NCBI GenBank assembly: GCA_902825965.1
Contig: CADEDA010000012.1
Span: forward strand, 7,238 to 71,237
From: an uncultured Gemmatimonadota bacterium
GTDB taxonomy: Bacteria > Gemmatimonadota > Gemmatimonadetes > Gemmatimonadales > Gemmatimonadaceae
Direction: 5' to 3'
Length of the DNA: 64,000 bases
Position numbers and translations under genes: made by a program. This document shows, piece after piece, positions 17,505 to 28,506 of the stretch. The first letter of the stretch is position 1; each line of letters begins with the position of its first letter. The notes beneath the pieces were generated by a model, which saw nothing but the letters and a program-made list of their open reading frames with translations, made no database searches and was not told the origin of the DNA.

Positions 17505-18463
17505 CCGACAGTACCGTTTCCGGCGAACCCCTCACGCAACGCCTCTCGACGGAGGGCGCGGATCTCCTGTCGCTGGCCGGCGCCGGCGACGCGAACCTCG
17601 CCGAGCTGCAGAAGCTGTTCCCCGTGCGGGTAACGCTCCGCGCCGATGCGCTCGTCATCACCGGGGCCGCGGACGCCGTGGAGCGCGCGGTGGCGGTGGC
17701 GACGCGCATGGTGGAGCAGGCGCGGCAGCGGCTGCCGCTGGATCCCGACGACGTCCTGCGCTTCTCGATGGAAGGTCCGGCCCGCGAAGGCAGCACCTCC
17801 GGCAAGATCGTCCTGCCGGGCGTCCGCAAGGTCATCCAGCCCAAGACGCAGGGGCAGGGTGAGTACATGCAGAAGATGTTCGACCACGAGATCGTCATCG
17901 GCATCGGCCCGGCGGGCACCGGCAAGACGTACCTGGCGGTCGCGGCGGCGGTGGATGCCCTCGCGCGCAAGCGGGTGAAGCGGATCGTGCTGGCGCGGCC
18001 GGCCGTCGAGGCCGGAGAGTCGCTCGGGTTCCTCCCGGGCGACATGCAGGCGAAGGTCGATCCCTACCTGCGGCCGCTGTACGACGCCCTCGACGACCTC
18101 ATGCCGGCCGAACGGACGCAACGGGCGCTGGAGACCCGCGTGATCGAGATCGCGCCGCTGGCGTACATGCGCGGGCGGACGCTGGCCGACGCGTTCGTGA
18201 TCCTCGACGAAGCACAGAACGCCACCAACGCGCAGATGAAGATGTTCCTCACGCGCCTCGGTGTGAACTCGCGCGCCGTCATCACCGGCGACAAGACGCA
18301 GATCGACCTGCCGAAGCGCGAGGAGAGCGGGTTGCTGCAGGTGGAGCGCATCCTCCAGGGCATCGACGGGATCGCGTTCCACTACTTCACGGAGACCGAC
18401 GTGGTGCGCCACCGTCTGGTGCGGGAGATCGTGAAGGCGTATGCGGCGGATGCCGGCACCTGA
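17501..18463 (+). CDS. phoH: PhoH-family ATPase
   Basis: RNA-linked P-loop ATPase of the PhoH/YbeZ group, 320 residues. An N-terminal KH-like segment (30-75) precedes the ATPase with Walker A GPAGTGKT (136-143), LARPAVEAGESLGFLPGD and Walker B VILDEAQN (Asp236, Glu237). YbeZ acts with the nuclease YbeY in ribosome quality control, and ybeY follows directly here (TGATG overlap). GTG start overlaps the aspS stop. Confidence 0.95.
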   Translation: MTDSTVSGEPLTQRLSTEGADLLSLAGAGDANLAELQKLFPVRVTLRADALVITGAADAVERAVAVATRMVEQARQRLPLDPDDVLRFSMEGPAREGSTSGKIVLPGVRKVIQPKTQGQGEYMQKMFDHEIVIGIGPAGTGKTYLAVAAAVDALARKRVKRIVLARPAVEAGESLGFLPGDMQAKVDPYLRPLYDALDDLMPAERTQRALETRVIEIAPLAYMRGRTLADAFVILDEAQNATNAQMKMFLTRLGVNSRAVITGDKTQIDLPKREESGLLQVERILQGIDGIAFHYFTETDVVRHRLVREIVKAYAADAGT

Positions 18464-18978
18464 TGGGCGCGCGACGACGACCGACCGGCGCGGCGCAGGT
18501 CTCCGTCCAGGCGGACGGGGTCCGCTCACCCGTGGCGCCGTCGCGCATCGCGGAGGCGGTGCGCGAGACCTTGCGCGCGGAGCGCGCCGGCGCGGCGCTG
18601 GTCTCGGTCACGTTGCTGTCGCCCCGGGCCATGGCGACGCTCAACCGGCGGCACCTCGCGCACGCGGGCCCCACCGACGTGATCTCCTTCGGGTTCCGTG
18701 ATCCCGCGGGGGCCGTGATTGGCGACGTGTACCTTTGCCCGGCGGTGGCGGCCGAGAACGCCAAGCGCTTCGCGCGGCCCGTGCGCGAGGAGATCCTGCG
18801 GTTGGCCGTACACGGCACGCTGCACGTGCTCGGCCACGACCATCCCGACGGCGAGCTCCGCATGCGCTCGCCGATGTGGCGGCGCCAGGAGCGGCTGCTC
18901 GCGCGGCTGCTGTCACGACGGCCGGCACAACGGCCGGCAAGCCGGCCGGCACCGGCGACTCCGGCGACGAAACGCTAG
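18463..18978 (+). CDS. ybeY: Endoribonuclease YbeY
   Basis: Metal-dependent RNase for 16S rRNA 3'-end maturation and 70S quality control. The zinc motif is HGTLHVLGHDH with His117, His121 and His127; TDVISFGF and IGDVYLCP are also family signatures. The 171 residues include a Pro/Ala/Arg-rich tail after residue 150 that most YbeY proteins lack. The stop TAG abuts the next ATG with no gap. Confidence 0.95.
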   Translation: MGARRRPTGAAQVSVQADGVRSPVAPSRIAEAVRETLRAERAGAALVSVTLLSPRAMATLNRRHLAHAGPTDVISFGFRDPAGAVIGDVYLCPAVAAENAKRFARPVREEILRLAVHGTLHVLGHDHPDGELRMRSPMWRRQERLLARLLSRRPAQRPASRPAPATPATKR

Positions 18979-20229
18979 ATGAACGTCGGCGCGGCGCTCT
19001 TCGCCCTCGGGGCGGCCCTCATCGCGGCGCTCTGTGCGTTCGCCGACGGGGCGCTGCTCGGGATCGACGACGAGGAACCTCCCTCCGATCCGAGCGTCCG
19101 CACGCTCCTCGCGCGGCGCGAACGTACACATCGCGCGCTGGCGTTCGGCCGCATCCTCGCACAGCTGGTCGCCGGCGCTGCCACCTCGGTGGCGCTGGTC
19201 ACCAGCGGGTGGGTGCCTGCGACGTTGTTGGCGCCGGTCGTGGTGGTGGCGGGCATCGCGCTCGTGATCGTCACCGAGGTGGCGACGCGTGCGGTGGGTG
19301 ACGCCTCCGGCGCCCGCGGACTCGCCGCGATGCTTCCGGTGGTGGCCGCGGTCGAAGTGGTCTGCGCCCCGGTGGTCGCGTTCGGGGCCTGGGCCGACAC
19401 GGTGCTGCACACGCTGCTCCCGCCGCCCACGCCCGACGAAGCCGACCGCGAGGACGCGGTGGAGCGGTTCCGGGAGGTGGTGGCCGCCGAGACCGAGGTC
19501 GAGGGCGCGGGTGAGGTGATGCTGCATGGCGTGTTCTCGCTCGGGGATACACAGGTGCACGAGATCATGGTGCCCCGAGTGGACATCGTGGGCATCGATC
19601 AGGACACGCCCTGGTCGGAGGTCGCGGACAAGGTGCGCAGTGCGCGCCATGCGCGCCTCATCGTGTACGACGGCACGCTCGACGAGGTGGTGGGCGTGCT
19701 GTACGCGAAGGACCTGTTGGCTGGCTTGCTGGCCGACGTCGAGCCGGCGGGCGGGTGGCAGTCCCTGGTGCGGCCCGCGCTGTTCATCCCCACGTCCAAG
19801 AGCGTCGAGCGCCAGCTCCGGGAGTTCCGTGCGACCCATCGGCACCTCGCCGTCGTGGTGGACGAGTTCGGGGGCACGGCCGGGTTGGTGACGCTGGAGG
19901 ACGTGCTCGAGCTGATCATCGGCGACGTGCAGGACGAGGGCGACGTGGAACTGCCCGAGGTGCAGCGAGGGGACGGGGGGCGACTCTGGATCGCCGCGCA
20001 CGTGACGCTCGACGTGCTCTCCGACATCACCGGTGAGGACTTCCGGCGCGGGGACGTGACCACCGTCGGCGGGCTCGTGATGGAGCTGCTCGGCCGCGTG
20101 CCGCGCGCGGGCGAGGAACTCGTCGTGGGCTCGCACCGGTTGGTGGTGGAGCGCGTGGTGCGCCGGCGGATCGAGCGCGTGTATCTCGAGCCGCTCGTGG
20201 CGGTCATCACCGAGGAGGACGAGGCGTGA
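18979..20229 (+). CDS. CNNM/CorC-type membrane protein with CBS pair
   Basis: 416 residues: an N-terminal membrane domain (1-150, about four helices), a CBS pair (about 190-325, with VHEIMVPRVDIVGI and VVVDEFGGTAGLVTLEDVLE) and a C-terminal CorC/HlyC domain (330-412). The family includes magnesium/cobalt efflux proteins such as CorC and the CNNM transporters. The membrane part is diverged (ADGALLGIDD rather than the usual SETAL), so transport activity is not certain. Placement after phoH-ybeY matches the conserved phoH-ybeY-corC order in many bacteria. Overlaps the next gene by GTGA. Confidence 0.85.
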   Translation: MNVGAALFALGAALIAALCAFADGALLGIDDEEPPSDPSVRTLLARRERTHRALAFGRILAQLVAGAATSVALVTSGWVPATLLAPVVVVAGIALVIVTEVATRAVGDASGARGLAAMLPVVAAVEVVCAPVVAFGAWADTVLHTLLPPPTPDEADREDAVERFREVVAAETEVEGAGEVMLHGVFSLGDTQVHEIMVPRVDIVGIDQDTPWSEVADKVRSARHARLIVYDGTLDEVVGVLYAKDLLAGLLADVEPAGGWQSLVRPALFIPTSKSVERQLREFRATHRHLAVVVDEFGGTAGLVTLEDVLELIIGDVQDEGDVELPEVQRGDGGRLWIAAHVTLDVLSDITGEDFRRGDVTTVGGLVMELLGRVPRAGEELVVGSHRLVVERVVRRRIERVYLEPLVAVITEEDEA

Positions 20230-21188
20230 GCGCATTGATGCTGACGGTCGTGCTCGTGGGCGTGGTCGGGGTGCTGACCGGCGCGGCCACGGCGTTGCGC
20301 AGCGTGAGCCGCATCTGGCTGCGGCACTGGGCGGAGCAGCGCATGGCCGGTGCCGGCACGGCGACCCTCTACCTCGAACGCCCGCAGCGGCTGCTGCTCG
20401 CGGCCGGCACTGGCATTGCCGGCACGGTGTTCGCGCTGGGGGCCGTCCTGGGATTGCAGCACGGCGACCAGCCGCTGCCCTTGGTGCGCGCGATGCTCGT
20501 CGCGGCGCTGCTGCTCCTCACGGTGGGGCAGCTCGTCCCGCGCGCGTTCGCCATGCGGTGGCCCTCCGAGGTGCTGCCACTGTTGCTGCCGCCGCTGCGC
20601 GCCGTCGAGGGGCTGGTGTCGCCACTCGCCGGGCTCGCGACCAAGGTCGCCCGCCGCTGGCTCGGGAACCCCACCGTGCTCGCCCCCTCAGCCACCGAGT
20701 CGTTGGAGGACCTGCTGCGCGAGGGCGAGATCGAAGGGGTCGGCGCCGCCGGCGAGCGGGAGATCATCTCGGGGGTCGTGGAGTTCGGGAGCAAGCGGGT
20801 GCGCGAGGTCATGACGCCACGCAGCGAGATCGTCGGGGTGGAGCACCAGGCACCCGCGAACGAGGTGGCGCGCATCGTGTCGCAGTCCAAGTTCAGTCGG
20901 CTCCCGGTCTACGATCATTCCATCGATCACATCGCCGGGCTCGTGACCAGCTGGGACGTGATTGCGCGGCCCGAGGCCCCGTTGCGCACGCTGCGCGCCG
21001 TCTCCTTCGCCACCCCCGACGAACCCTGTCACACGCTCATGGGCCGGATGCTGCGCGAACGCCGGCATCTGGCGATCGTTCGCGGGACGGCCGGCGAGAC
21101 GCTCGGCCTGGTGACCCTGGAAGACCTGGTGGAGGAGTTCGTGGGCGACATCCACGACGAACACGACGACGTGCCGGGGGCGCGATGA
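20226..21188 (+). CDS. Second CNNM-type CBS-domain protein, shortened
   Basis: 320 residues with the same plan as its neighbour: membrane segments in residues 1-150, then a CBS pair (VREVMTPRSEIVGV, FSRLPVYDHSIDHIAGLV, TLGLVTLEDLVEEFVGDIHDE). It stops right after the CBS pair and lacks the CorC/HlyC domain. The two genes look like an old tandem duplication and may form a heteromer. ATGA overlap with meaB. Confidence 0.82.
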   Translation: MSALMLTVVLVGVVGVLTGAATALRSVSRIWLRHWAEQRMAGAGTATLYLERPQRLLLAAGTGIAGTVFALGAVLGLQHGDQPLPLVRAMLVAALLLLTVGQLVPRAFAMRWPSEVLPLLLPPLRAVEGLVSPLAGLATKVARRWLGNPTVLAPSATESLEDLLREGEIEGVGAAGEREIISGVVEFGSKRVREVMTPRSEIVGVEHQAPANEVARIVSQSKFSRLPVYDHSIDHIAGLVTSWDVIARPEAPLRTLRAVSFATPDEPCHTLMGRMLRERRHLAIVRGTAGETLGLVTLEDLVEEFVGDIHDEHDDVPGAR

Positions 21189-22290
21189 GCGCGGCGACCC
21201 CGCTGCGGGTCCCGGACGCCGCCACCCCGGCACTGCGGGCCGTGCTCGGCGATTTCGTCGCCGGCCGGAAGGCGGCGCTCGCACGCGCGGTGAGCATCGT
21301 CGAGGACCAGCGCAGCGGGCACGAACTGCTCATGGCCACCCTGCATCCCGTGGTGGGACGCGCGCGGCGCATCGGCATCACCGGTCCGCCGGGAGCCGGG
21401 AAGAGCACGCTCACGACCCTGCTCGCGGAGGCGTTCCTCGAGGCCGGGATGCGCGTCGGCATCGTGGCCGTGGACCCGACGTCGCCGTTCACCGGCGGGG
21501 CGCTGCTCGGCGACCGCGTGCGCATGGAACGGGTGGCGTTGCATCCAAACGTGTTCATCCGCTCCATGGCCACGCGCGGATCGCTCGGGGGCCTGGCGGC
21601 GATGACCCGCGAGGTCTGCGACGTGATCGACGCGTTCGGGGTGGACCGGATCCTCGTCGAGACCGTCGGCGTCGGGCAGAGCGAGCTGGACATCGCGCGC
21701 CTGGCGGATACGAGCACGGTCGTGCTGGTGCCCGAATCCGGCGACTCGATCCAGACGCTCAAGGCCGGGGTCATGGAGATCGCGGACCTCTTCGTCGTGA
21801 ACAAGGCGGACCGTCCGGGGGCCGACCGGCTGCGCAACGACATCGAGCTGATGCTCGGCCTGCGCAGCGGCGAGACACTCAGGAACGTTCCCGCGCACCA
21901 CGGCGTGGACCTGCGGCAGAAGAACCCCAAGCGCATCGCCCGGGAGGCGGCGGCACGGGACGATGCGGACCAGTGGACGCCCCCGGTGCTCCGGACCATC
22001 GGTGCCACGGGCGAGGGTCTCGGGGAACTGGTCGGCGCCCTGGATCGTCATTTCGGGTATCTTGAACGCAGCGGCACCTTGCAGCAGCGACGTCGCGCCC
22101 GGCTCCGGGAGCGGGTGGTGGATGTCGTGGAACACCGCGTGCGGCAGCGCCTCTGGCGCGACGCCGCCACGTTGGAATGGCTCGACGGGCAACTCCCTGC
22201 GCTCGAAGCGGGCGAGACCACCCCCTTGGCTGTGGCCGAAGCGCTGCTCGCGCGGAGCGTGACGGCCGGGACCCTCACCGGAACCCCCTC

Positions 22291-22294
<4 letters not shown>
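21185..22294 (+). CDS. meaB: Methylmalonyl-CoA mutase GTPase chaperone MeaB
   Basis: G3E-family GTPase that loads and protects the B12 cofactor of methylmalonyl-CoA mutase. Walker A is GPPGAGKST (67-75); [21 protein letters not shown] is the switch/base-off region, ETVGVGQSE follows, and VNKAD is the guanine motif. Length 369. It overlaps CNNM2 upstream and mcmA downstream by ATGA, placing it directly with its client enzyme. Confidence 0.95.
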
Positions 22295-23985
<1,691 letters not shown>

Positions 23986-24003
23986 GGGCCGGCGGTCCGC
24001 GAC

Positions 24004-24033
24004 CGACGCGGCGACCGATCCGTCGCCGCGTCG
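24004..24033 (+). terminator. GC-rich hairpin after mcmA
   Basis: Perfect 12-bp stem (CGACGCGGCGAC and its complement) with a 6-nt loop, 18 nt past the mcmA stop. No T-run follows, so termination is plausible but unproved. Confidence 0.45.
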
Positions 24034-24142
24034 TCGCGAGGTTGTGACGCGGACGTGATGGGTTCATCGCCGGTGCGGGGCGATCGTGGGCGCGCGTGCG
24101 GTGACCGCCGTGCGCCTCACGTTCTCCCCGAGGTCCAGCGCC

Positions 24143-25603
24143 GTGCGTTCGCGTCTCCTCTCCCTGCTCCTGCTCGCCGGGCTCGCTGCCTGCGCCGACG
24201 CTCCCGTCTCGCCTGACTCCGTTGGGCCGCGTCACGCCGCGACCGGCGCCCTCCACGGACTCGGGCGGGTCATCCAGGTCACCTCGGCGGACGATGCCGG
24301 TGCGGGTACGCTGCGTGCCGCCCTCGCGGCGGCGGACGCTGACCCGGAGATCCAGGTGATCGAGCTGTCCTCCGCGCTCGACACCATCGTGCTCCAGTCC
24401 GGCCTGACGTTCGACGGCCCCCAGCCGTTGGTGATCGATGGGCGGAGCACCATCATCGACGCGGCGGCGTTGCCCGCGGGCCGCGACGCGCTGACCCTTG
24501 GGCTGAGCATCGCGGCCGAGCTGCGCGACCTCACGGTGCGCCGCGCACCCGGTACCGGCATCTCGATGCTGGTGTCGCCGCGCGCGACCGGCACGGTGCA
24601 GGTGGTCCTCGACGGGGTCCGCGTGATCGAGAACGGCAGTCACGGGGTGCTCATCAACGACCAGGTCGACTACCTGACCGACCCGGATGCCACGACCAAC
24701 GGCGGCTCGGACGCCAACCTCCGCGTCACCGTGCGCGGCAGCCTCTTCCGCGGCAACGGATTCGCCGCGATCGATCGCGACGGCCTGCGCGTGAACGAGG
24801 GCGGCCTGGGTGACCTGGTGGCCGAGATCGTGGGCACCGTGGTCGAGCGCAACGGCGGGGACGGCATCGAGCTCGACGAGCGCGGCGCAGGTGACGCGTC
24901 GTTCGTCGTGCGTGGAACCGACCTGCTGTTCAACGGCGCGTTCACGCCCGACGACTACGATGACGGCATCGACGTCGACGAGGCGGACGCCGGGCACCTG
25001 GTGGGTCACTTCGAGCGGGTCCGGGCGAACGACAACTTCGAGCAGGGGATCGACCTGAACGAGAACCACGCCGGGGACCTCAAGGTCACGATGCGCGACG
25101 TCCAGGGGTCCCGGAACGCCGAGGAAGGCATCGAGTTCGAGGAGGACGACGACTTCGCCGGCGGTGGCAGCCTCTACGCGGATCTCGCGGACGTGGTCGC
25201 GAACGGCAATGGTGCCGTGGACGGGGATGCCGGCCTCAAGCTCCGCGAGAAGGGTGACGGAGACGTGGAGGCGACGCTGCTGCGCATTCGCGCGTCCGAC
25301 AACGCGGTCCGCGGGATCGAACTGCGCGAGGATGCCGCCGGCGCGATGCTCGCCTTCGCCACGGACATCACGGCCGATGGGAACGCCGGCGAAGGCGTCC
25401 GTCTGGACGAGAACGGCGCGGGCGACCTGCTGGCCAAGGTGGTCGATGCGCGCACGGTCGACAATGGGGAGGCCGGCATCCATGCGGAGCAACAGACCGC
25501 CGGTTCGGGCACGCTGGTGGTGGTCGGCCACACCGCAGCGGGCAATCCCGATGGCAGCGTGGAGGCCGACCCGCGGCAGGTCTCCGTGACGATCCTGCCC
25601 TGA
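24143..25603 (+). CDS. Secreted lipoprotein with right-handed beta-helix repeats
   Basis: 486 residues from GTG at 24143, where GAGG lies upstream and a lipoprotein signal follows at once: hydrophobic core then LAAC with lipidation Cys17. The rest is a parallel beta-helix: residues 50-110 are the typical N-terminal cap of such proteins (ADDAGAGTLRAALAAA, a CSLREAI-like segment), and then coils repeat a motif of the type N-x-G-x-G-I-x-L-x-E-x-x-A-G-D, e.g. GGDGIELDERGAGD, EQGIDLNENHAGD and GEGVRLDENGAGD. It is very acidic. No catalytic residues are recognisable. It interrupts the mcmA-mcmB module but has a different leader and probably its own promoter. Confidence 0.8.
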   Translation: MRSRLLSLLLLAGLAACADAPVSPDSVGPRHAATGALHGLGRVIQVTSADDAGAGTLRAALAAADADPEIQVIELSSALDTIVLQSGLTFDGPQPLVIDGRSTIIDAAALPAGRDALTLGLSIAAELRDLTVRRAPGTGISMLVSPRATGTVQVVLDGVRVIENGSHGVLINDQVDYLTDPDATTNGGSDANLRVTVRGSLFRGNGFAAIDRDGLRVNEGGLGDLVAEIVGTVVERNGGDGIELDERGAGDASFVVRGTDLLFNGAFTPDDYDDGIDVDEADAGHLVGHFERVRANDNFEQGIDLNENHAGDLKVTMRDVQGSRNAEEGIEFEEDDDFAGGGSLYADLADVVANGNGAVDGDAGLKLREKGDGDVEATLLRIRASDNAVRGIELREDAAGAMLAFATDITADGNAGEGVRLDENGAGDLLAKVVDARTVDNGEAGIHAEQQTAGSGTLVVVGHTAAGNPDGSVEADPRQVSVTILP

Positions 25604-25636
25604 GCGGTTCGGTGCCGGGCCGCAGTATCTTCCGGC

Positions 25637-26392
25637 ATGCCGAAGCGCAGCGACGAGTGGTGGAAGACCTATTTCGACGCGGGATACGTCCGCGAGTATG
25701 AGCCGCTGTTCGACCTCGTGACCGACCGACAGCAGGTCGCGCGCCTGATGGAGCTCCTGCAACTGGAATCCGGCGCGCGCCTGCTCGACGTCCCCTGCGG
25801 GCAGGGGCGCCACGCGCACCTGCTCGCCGAGGCCGGCTACGACGTGGACGGGTTGGACCTCTCGGCGCATCTCATCGCGATGGCCAAGCAGCGGGGCACC
25901 GGGCGGACGCTGCGCTACCGGCGGGGCGACATGCGCCGCCTGCCGAGCGCGTGGACCGGCCGCTTCGACGCGGTGCTGAATCTCTTCACGAGTTTCGGCT
26001 TCTTCACCGACGCCCGGGACGACGCGCGGGTGATCCAGGAGTTCGCCCGGGTGCTCAAGCCGGGCGGGGTCCTGGTGTGGCACGGCGGGAGCCGCGACGG
26101 GGTGATGGCCAAGTTCCTCGCGTCCGATTGGTGGCAGACCGCGGATGGCACCGTGATCGCGCAGGACCGCGACTTCGACCCGCTCACCGGATTCCTGAGC
26201 ATCAAGTCGCTGTGGCAGGGTCCGCGGGGCACGGAGCGCCGGGAACACCGCATCCGGCTGTACACGGCGTCGCGGCTCGCCGAGCTCATGCTGGACGCCG
26301 GGCTGGTGGTGGAGCAGGCGTGGGATGCGTTCAGCGACCGGCCGCTCACGCGCCGGTCGAGCGAGATGCTGCTCCTCGCGCGCAAGGAATGA
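25637..26392 (+). CDS. Class I SAM-dependent methyltransferase
   Basis: 251 residues with motif I LLDVPCGQGRHA (about 48-59), acidic GLDLS at the end of strand 2, and the post-I GDMRRLP segment. FDAVLNLFTSFGFF and LKPGGVLVWHGG are typical of small-molecule methyltransferases of this fold. The substrate cannot be told. A TATCTT hexamer 5 nt before the ATG suggests a leaderless transcript. Confidence 0.85.
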   Translation: MPKRSDEWWKTYFDAGYVREYEPLFDLVTDRQQVARLMELLQLESGARLLDVPCGQGRHAHLLAEAGYDVDGLDLSAHLIAMAKQRGTGRTLRYRRGDMRRLPSAWTGRFDAVLNLFTSFGFFTDARDDARVIQEFARVLKPGGVLVWHGGSRDGVMAKFLASDWWQTADGTVIAQDRDFDPLTGFLSIKSLWQGPRGTERREHRIRLYTASRLAELMLDAGLVVEQAWDAFSDRPLTRRSSEMLLLARKE

Positions 26393-26405
26393 CGGTCGTC
26401 CGGCG

Positions 26406-26434
26406 TTGATGCGGCGGCGCCCTGCGGGTAGCTT
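26406..26434 (+). promoter_or_regulatory. mcmB promoter (leaderless type)
   Basis: TTGATG, 17-nt spacer, TAGCTT, then 6 nt to the mcmB ATG at 26441. The -10 region GGGTAGCTTTCCCG is identical to that of truA. Confidence 0.7.
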
Positions 26435-26440
26435 TCCCGC

Positions 26441-26851
26441 ATGTCACGCCCCGTCCGAGTTCTCGTCGCGAAGCCCGGCCTCGATGGTCACGACCGTGGC
26501 GCCAAGGTGGTCGCGGCCGCCCTCCGTGATGCCGGCATGGAAGTCATCTACACCGGCCTGCACCAGACCCCCGAGATGATCGCCACCGCCGCCGTCCAGG
26601 AGGACGTCGACGTGGTCGGACTCTCCATCCTCTCCGGCGCGCACATGACGCTCTTCCCGCGCGTCCGCCAGCTGCTCGCCGAGCAGGGGCGCGAGGACAT
26701 CCTCCTCACGGGCGGCGGCATCATCCCCAAGGAGGACATGGAGGCGCTCGAGACCCAGGGGATCGGCAAGCTGTTCGGTCCCGGCACCCCCACGTCGGCG
26801 TTGGTCGACTACATCAAGACCTGGTTCGCCGCTCGGCATCAGGAAGCGTGA
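26441..26851 (+). CDS. mcmB: Methylmalonyl-CoA mutase, cobalamin-binding subunit
   Basis: A 136-residue free-standing B12 domain. [12 protein letters not shown] holds the DxHxxG motif with axial ligand His17, and the SILSG and LTGGGIIP segments line the nucleotide tail. It pairs with McmA encoded upstream. It has its own promoter and overlaps the carboxyltransferase gene (GTGA), so supply of the B12 subunit can be set apart from the large subunit. Confidence 0.95.
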   Translation: MSRPVRVLVAKPGLDGHDRGAKVVAAALRDAGMEVIYTGLHQTPEMIATAAVQEDVDVVGLSILSGAHMTLFPRVRQLLAEQGREDILLTGGGIIPKEDMEALETQGIGKLFGPGTPTSALVDYIKTWFAARHQEA

Positions 26852-28506
26852 GCGACTCCAAGTCCACGACGGGCGCATCGGCGCCGTCGAGCCGTTTGCG
26901 CGCGCTGGCTGAGGCTTCGAAGGAACTTGAGCAGCGCCTGCGCCTCGGCGGCGGGCCGGACCGCATCGCCAAGCAGCACGCCCAGGGCAAGCTCACGGCG
27001 CGCGAACGCGTCGCCGCCCTGAAGGATCCGGGGTCGCATTTCCTGGAGTTCGGGCTCCTGGTCGCCCACGACCTCTACAACGGCGAGGCGCCCGGCGCAG
27101 GCGTCATCACCGGGATCGTGCAGGTGCATGGGCGCGAGTGCGTCGTCGTCGCGAACGACGCCACGGTGAAGGCCGGTTCGTGGTGGCCGGAGACCATCCC
27201 GAAGATCCTCCGGGCGCAGGAATGCGCCATGCGCTGCCGCATCCCCATCGTCTACCTCGTCGACTCGGCGGGTGTGAACCTGCCGTACCAGGGAGGTGTG
27301 TTCCCGGGGCAGTACGGGGCGGCGCGCATCTTCTACTACAACTCGCTCATGCGGCGCTACCTCCGCATCCCGCAGATCGCCGCGGTGATGGGGCAGTGTG
27401 TCGCGGGTGGGGCGTACCTCCCGGCGCTGAGCGACGTCATCCTCATGGTCAAGGGCAGTTCCTTCATGGGGCTCGGTGGACCCAACCTCGTGAAGGGGGC
27501 GACCGGACAGTCGGTGGATGGCGAGACGCTCGGTGGTGCCACCATGCACACCGAGGTGAGCGGCGTCGCCCACTACGCACTGGAGGATGACCAGTCCTGC
27601 CTCGAGAAGGTGCGCGACCTGGTCTCGCGACTGGCGCCGCCGCCACGCGTCGCACCGCACAATCCCGATCGCCAGCCCGGCGCCGAGCCGGAGGCGCTCT
27701 ACGACCTGCTGCCGGCCGACCATCGCATGTCCTACGACATGCATGCGCTGCTCCGGTCGGTGCTGGACGGCGGCTCGCTCGACGAGTTCCAGCCGAACCT
27801 CGCCAAGGAGATGATCTGCGGCGACGCCGCCATCGAGGGGATCCCGGTGGGCGTGATCGCGAATGCGCGTGGCCTCATCAAGGGCCGCGCGGGCGAGCCG
27901 CCACGCTTCGGCGGCATCATCTACGCCGAGAGCGCGGAGAAGGTCGCGTTCTTCATCGACCGCTGCGATCGCCAGGGCATCCCGCTGCTCTTCGTGCAGG
28001 ACGTCTCGGGCTTCATGGTGGGCAAGGAGGCCGAGCACGAGGGCATCATCCGCGCGGGAGCGCGCTGGGTCGAGGCCATGGCCACGGCATCCGTGCCCAA
28101 GCTGGTGCTCACCGTGAACCACGCGTCCGGCGCGGGCTACTACGCCATGGCGGGGCAGGGGTTCGATCCGGACTTCATCTTCTCCTGGCCCACCGGCCGC
28201 ATGGCCGTGATGGAAGGCGAGTCCGCTGTCGCGGCGGTGCATGGCCCCGCGATCGCGGCGGCGAAGAAGGCCGGCGTGGAGCCGAGTGCGGCCGTGCAGC
28301 AGGCGATGGACGAGATGCGGGCCGACTACGAGCATCAGCTCGATGCGCAGTACGCCGGGGCCCGCGGGTACATCGACGCGATCGTCTATCCCGAGGAGAC
28401 GCGCACGGCCCTCGCGATGGCGCTGCGGGCGGCCTGGCAGAATCCCGGCCCGCACTTCGGGCCGTACGTCATCCCCTCGCTGATCCCTCAGCGACCCAGC
28501 CAGTGA
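26848..28506 (+). CDS. Acyl-CoA carboxylase, carboxyltransferase (beta) subunit
   Basis: A 552-residue biotin-dependent carboxyltransferase with both crotonase-fold halves. [16 protein letters not shown] and [17 protein letters not shown] are in the N-terminal half; [19 protein letters not shown] and [15 protein letters not shown] in the C-terminal half supply the oxyanion holes. The sequence style is closer to methylcrotonoyl-/geranyl-type subunits than to classic PccB, but coupling to mcmB by GTGA suggests propionyl-CoA as substrate. No biotin carboxylase or biotin carrier gene is nearby. The 3' end overlaps the DUF5916 gene by 19 nt on the opposite strand. Confidence 0.88.
   Translation: MSDSKSTTGASAPSSRLRALAEASKELEQRLRLGGGPDRIAKQHAQGKLTARERVAALKDPGSHFLEFGLLVAHDLYNGEAPGAGVITGIVQVHGRECVVVANDATVKAGSWWPETIPKILRAQECAMRCRIPIVYLVDSAGVNLPYQGGVFPGQYGAARIFYYNSLMRRYLRIPQIAAVMGQCVAGGAYLPALSDVILMVKGSSFMGLGGPNLVKGATGQSVDGETLGGATMHTEVSGVAHYALEDDQSCLEKVRDLVSRLAPPPRVAPHNPDRQPGAEPEALYDLLPADHRMSYDMHALLRSVLDGGSLDEFQPNLAKEMICGDAAIEGIPVGVIANARGLIKGRAGEPPRFGGIIYAESAEKVAFFIDRCDRQGIPLLFVQDVSGFMVGKEAEHEGIIRAGARWVEAMATASVPKLVLTVNHASGAGYYAMAGQGFDPDFIFSWPTGRMAVMEGESAVAAVHGPAIAAAKKAGVEPSAAVQQAMDEMRADYEHQLDAQYAGARGYIDAIVYPEETRTALAMALRAAWQNPGPHFGPYVIPSLIPQRPSQ

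Noticed and set aside
24086-24142. Longer N-terminus for the beta-helix lipoprotein
   Set aside because: It would put 19 extra residues before the lipoprotein signal; GTG 24143 with an upstream GAGG gives a standard signal.
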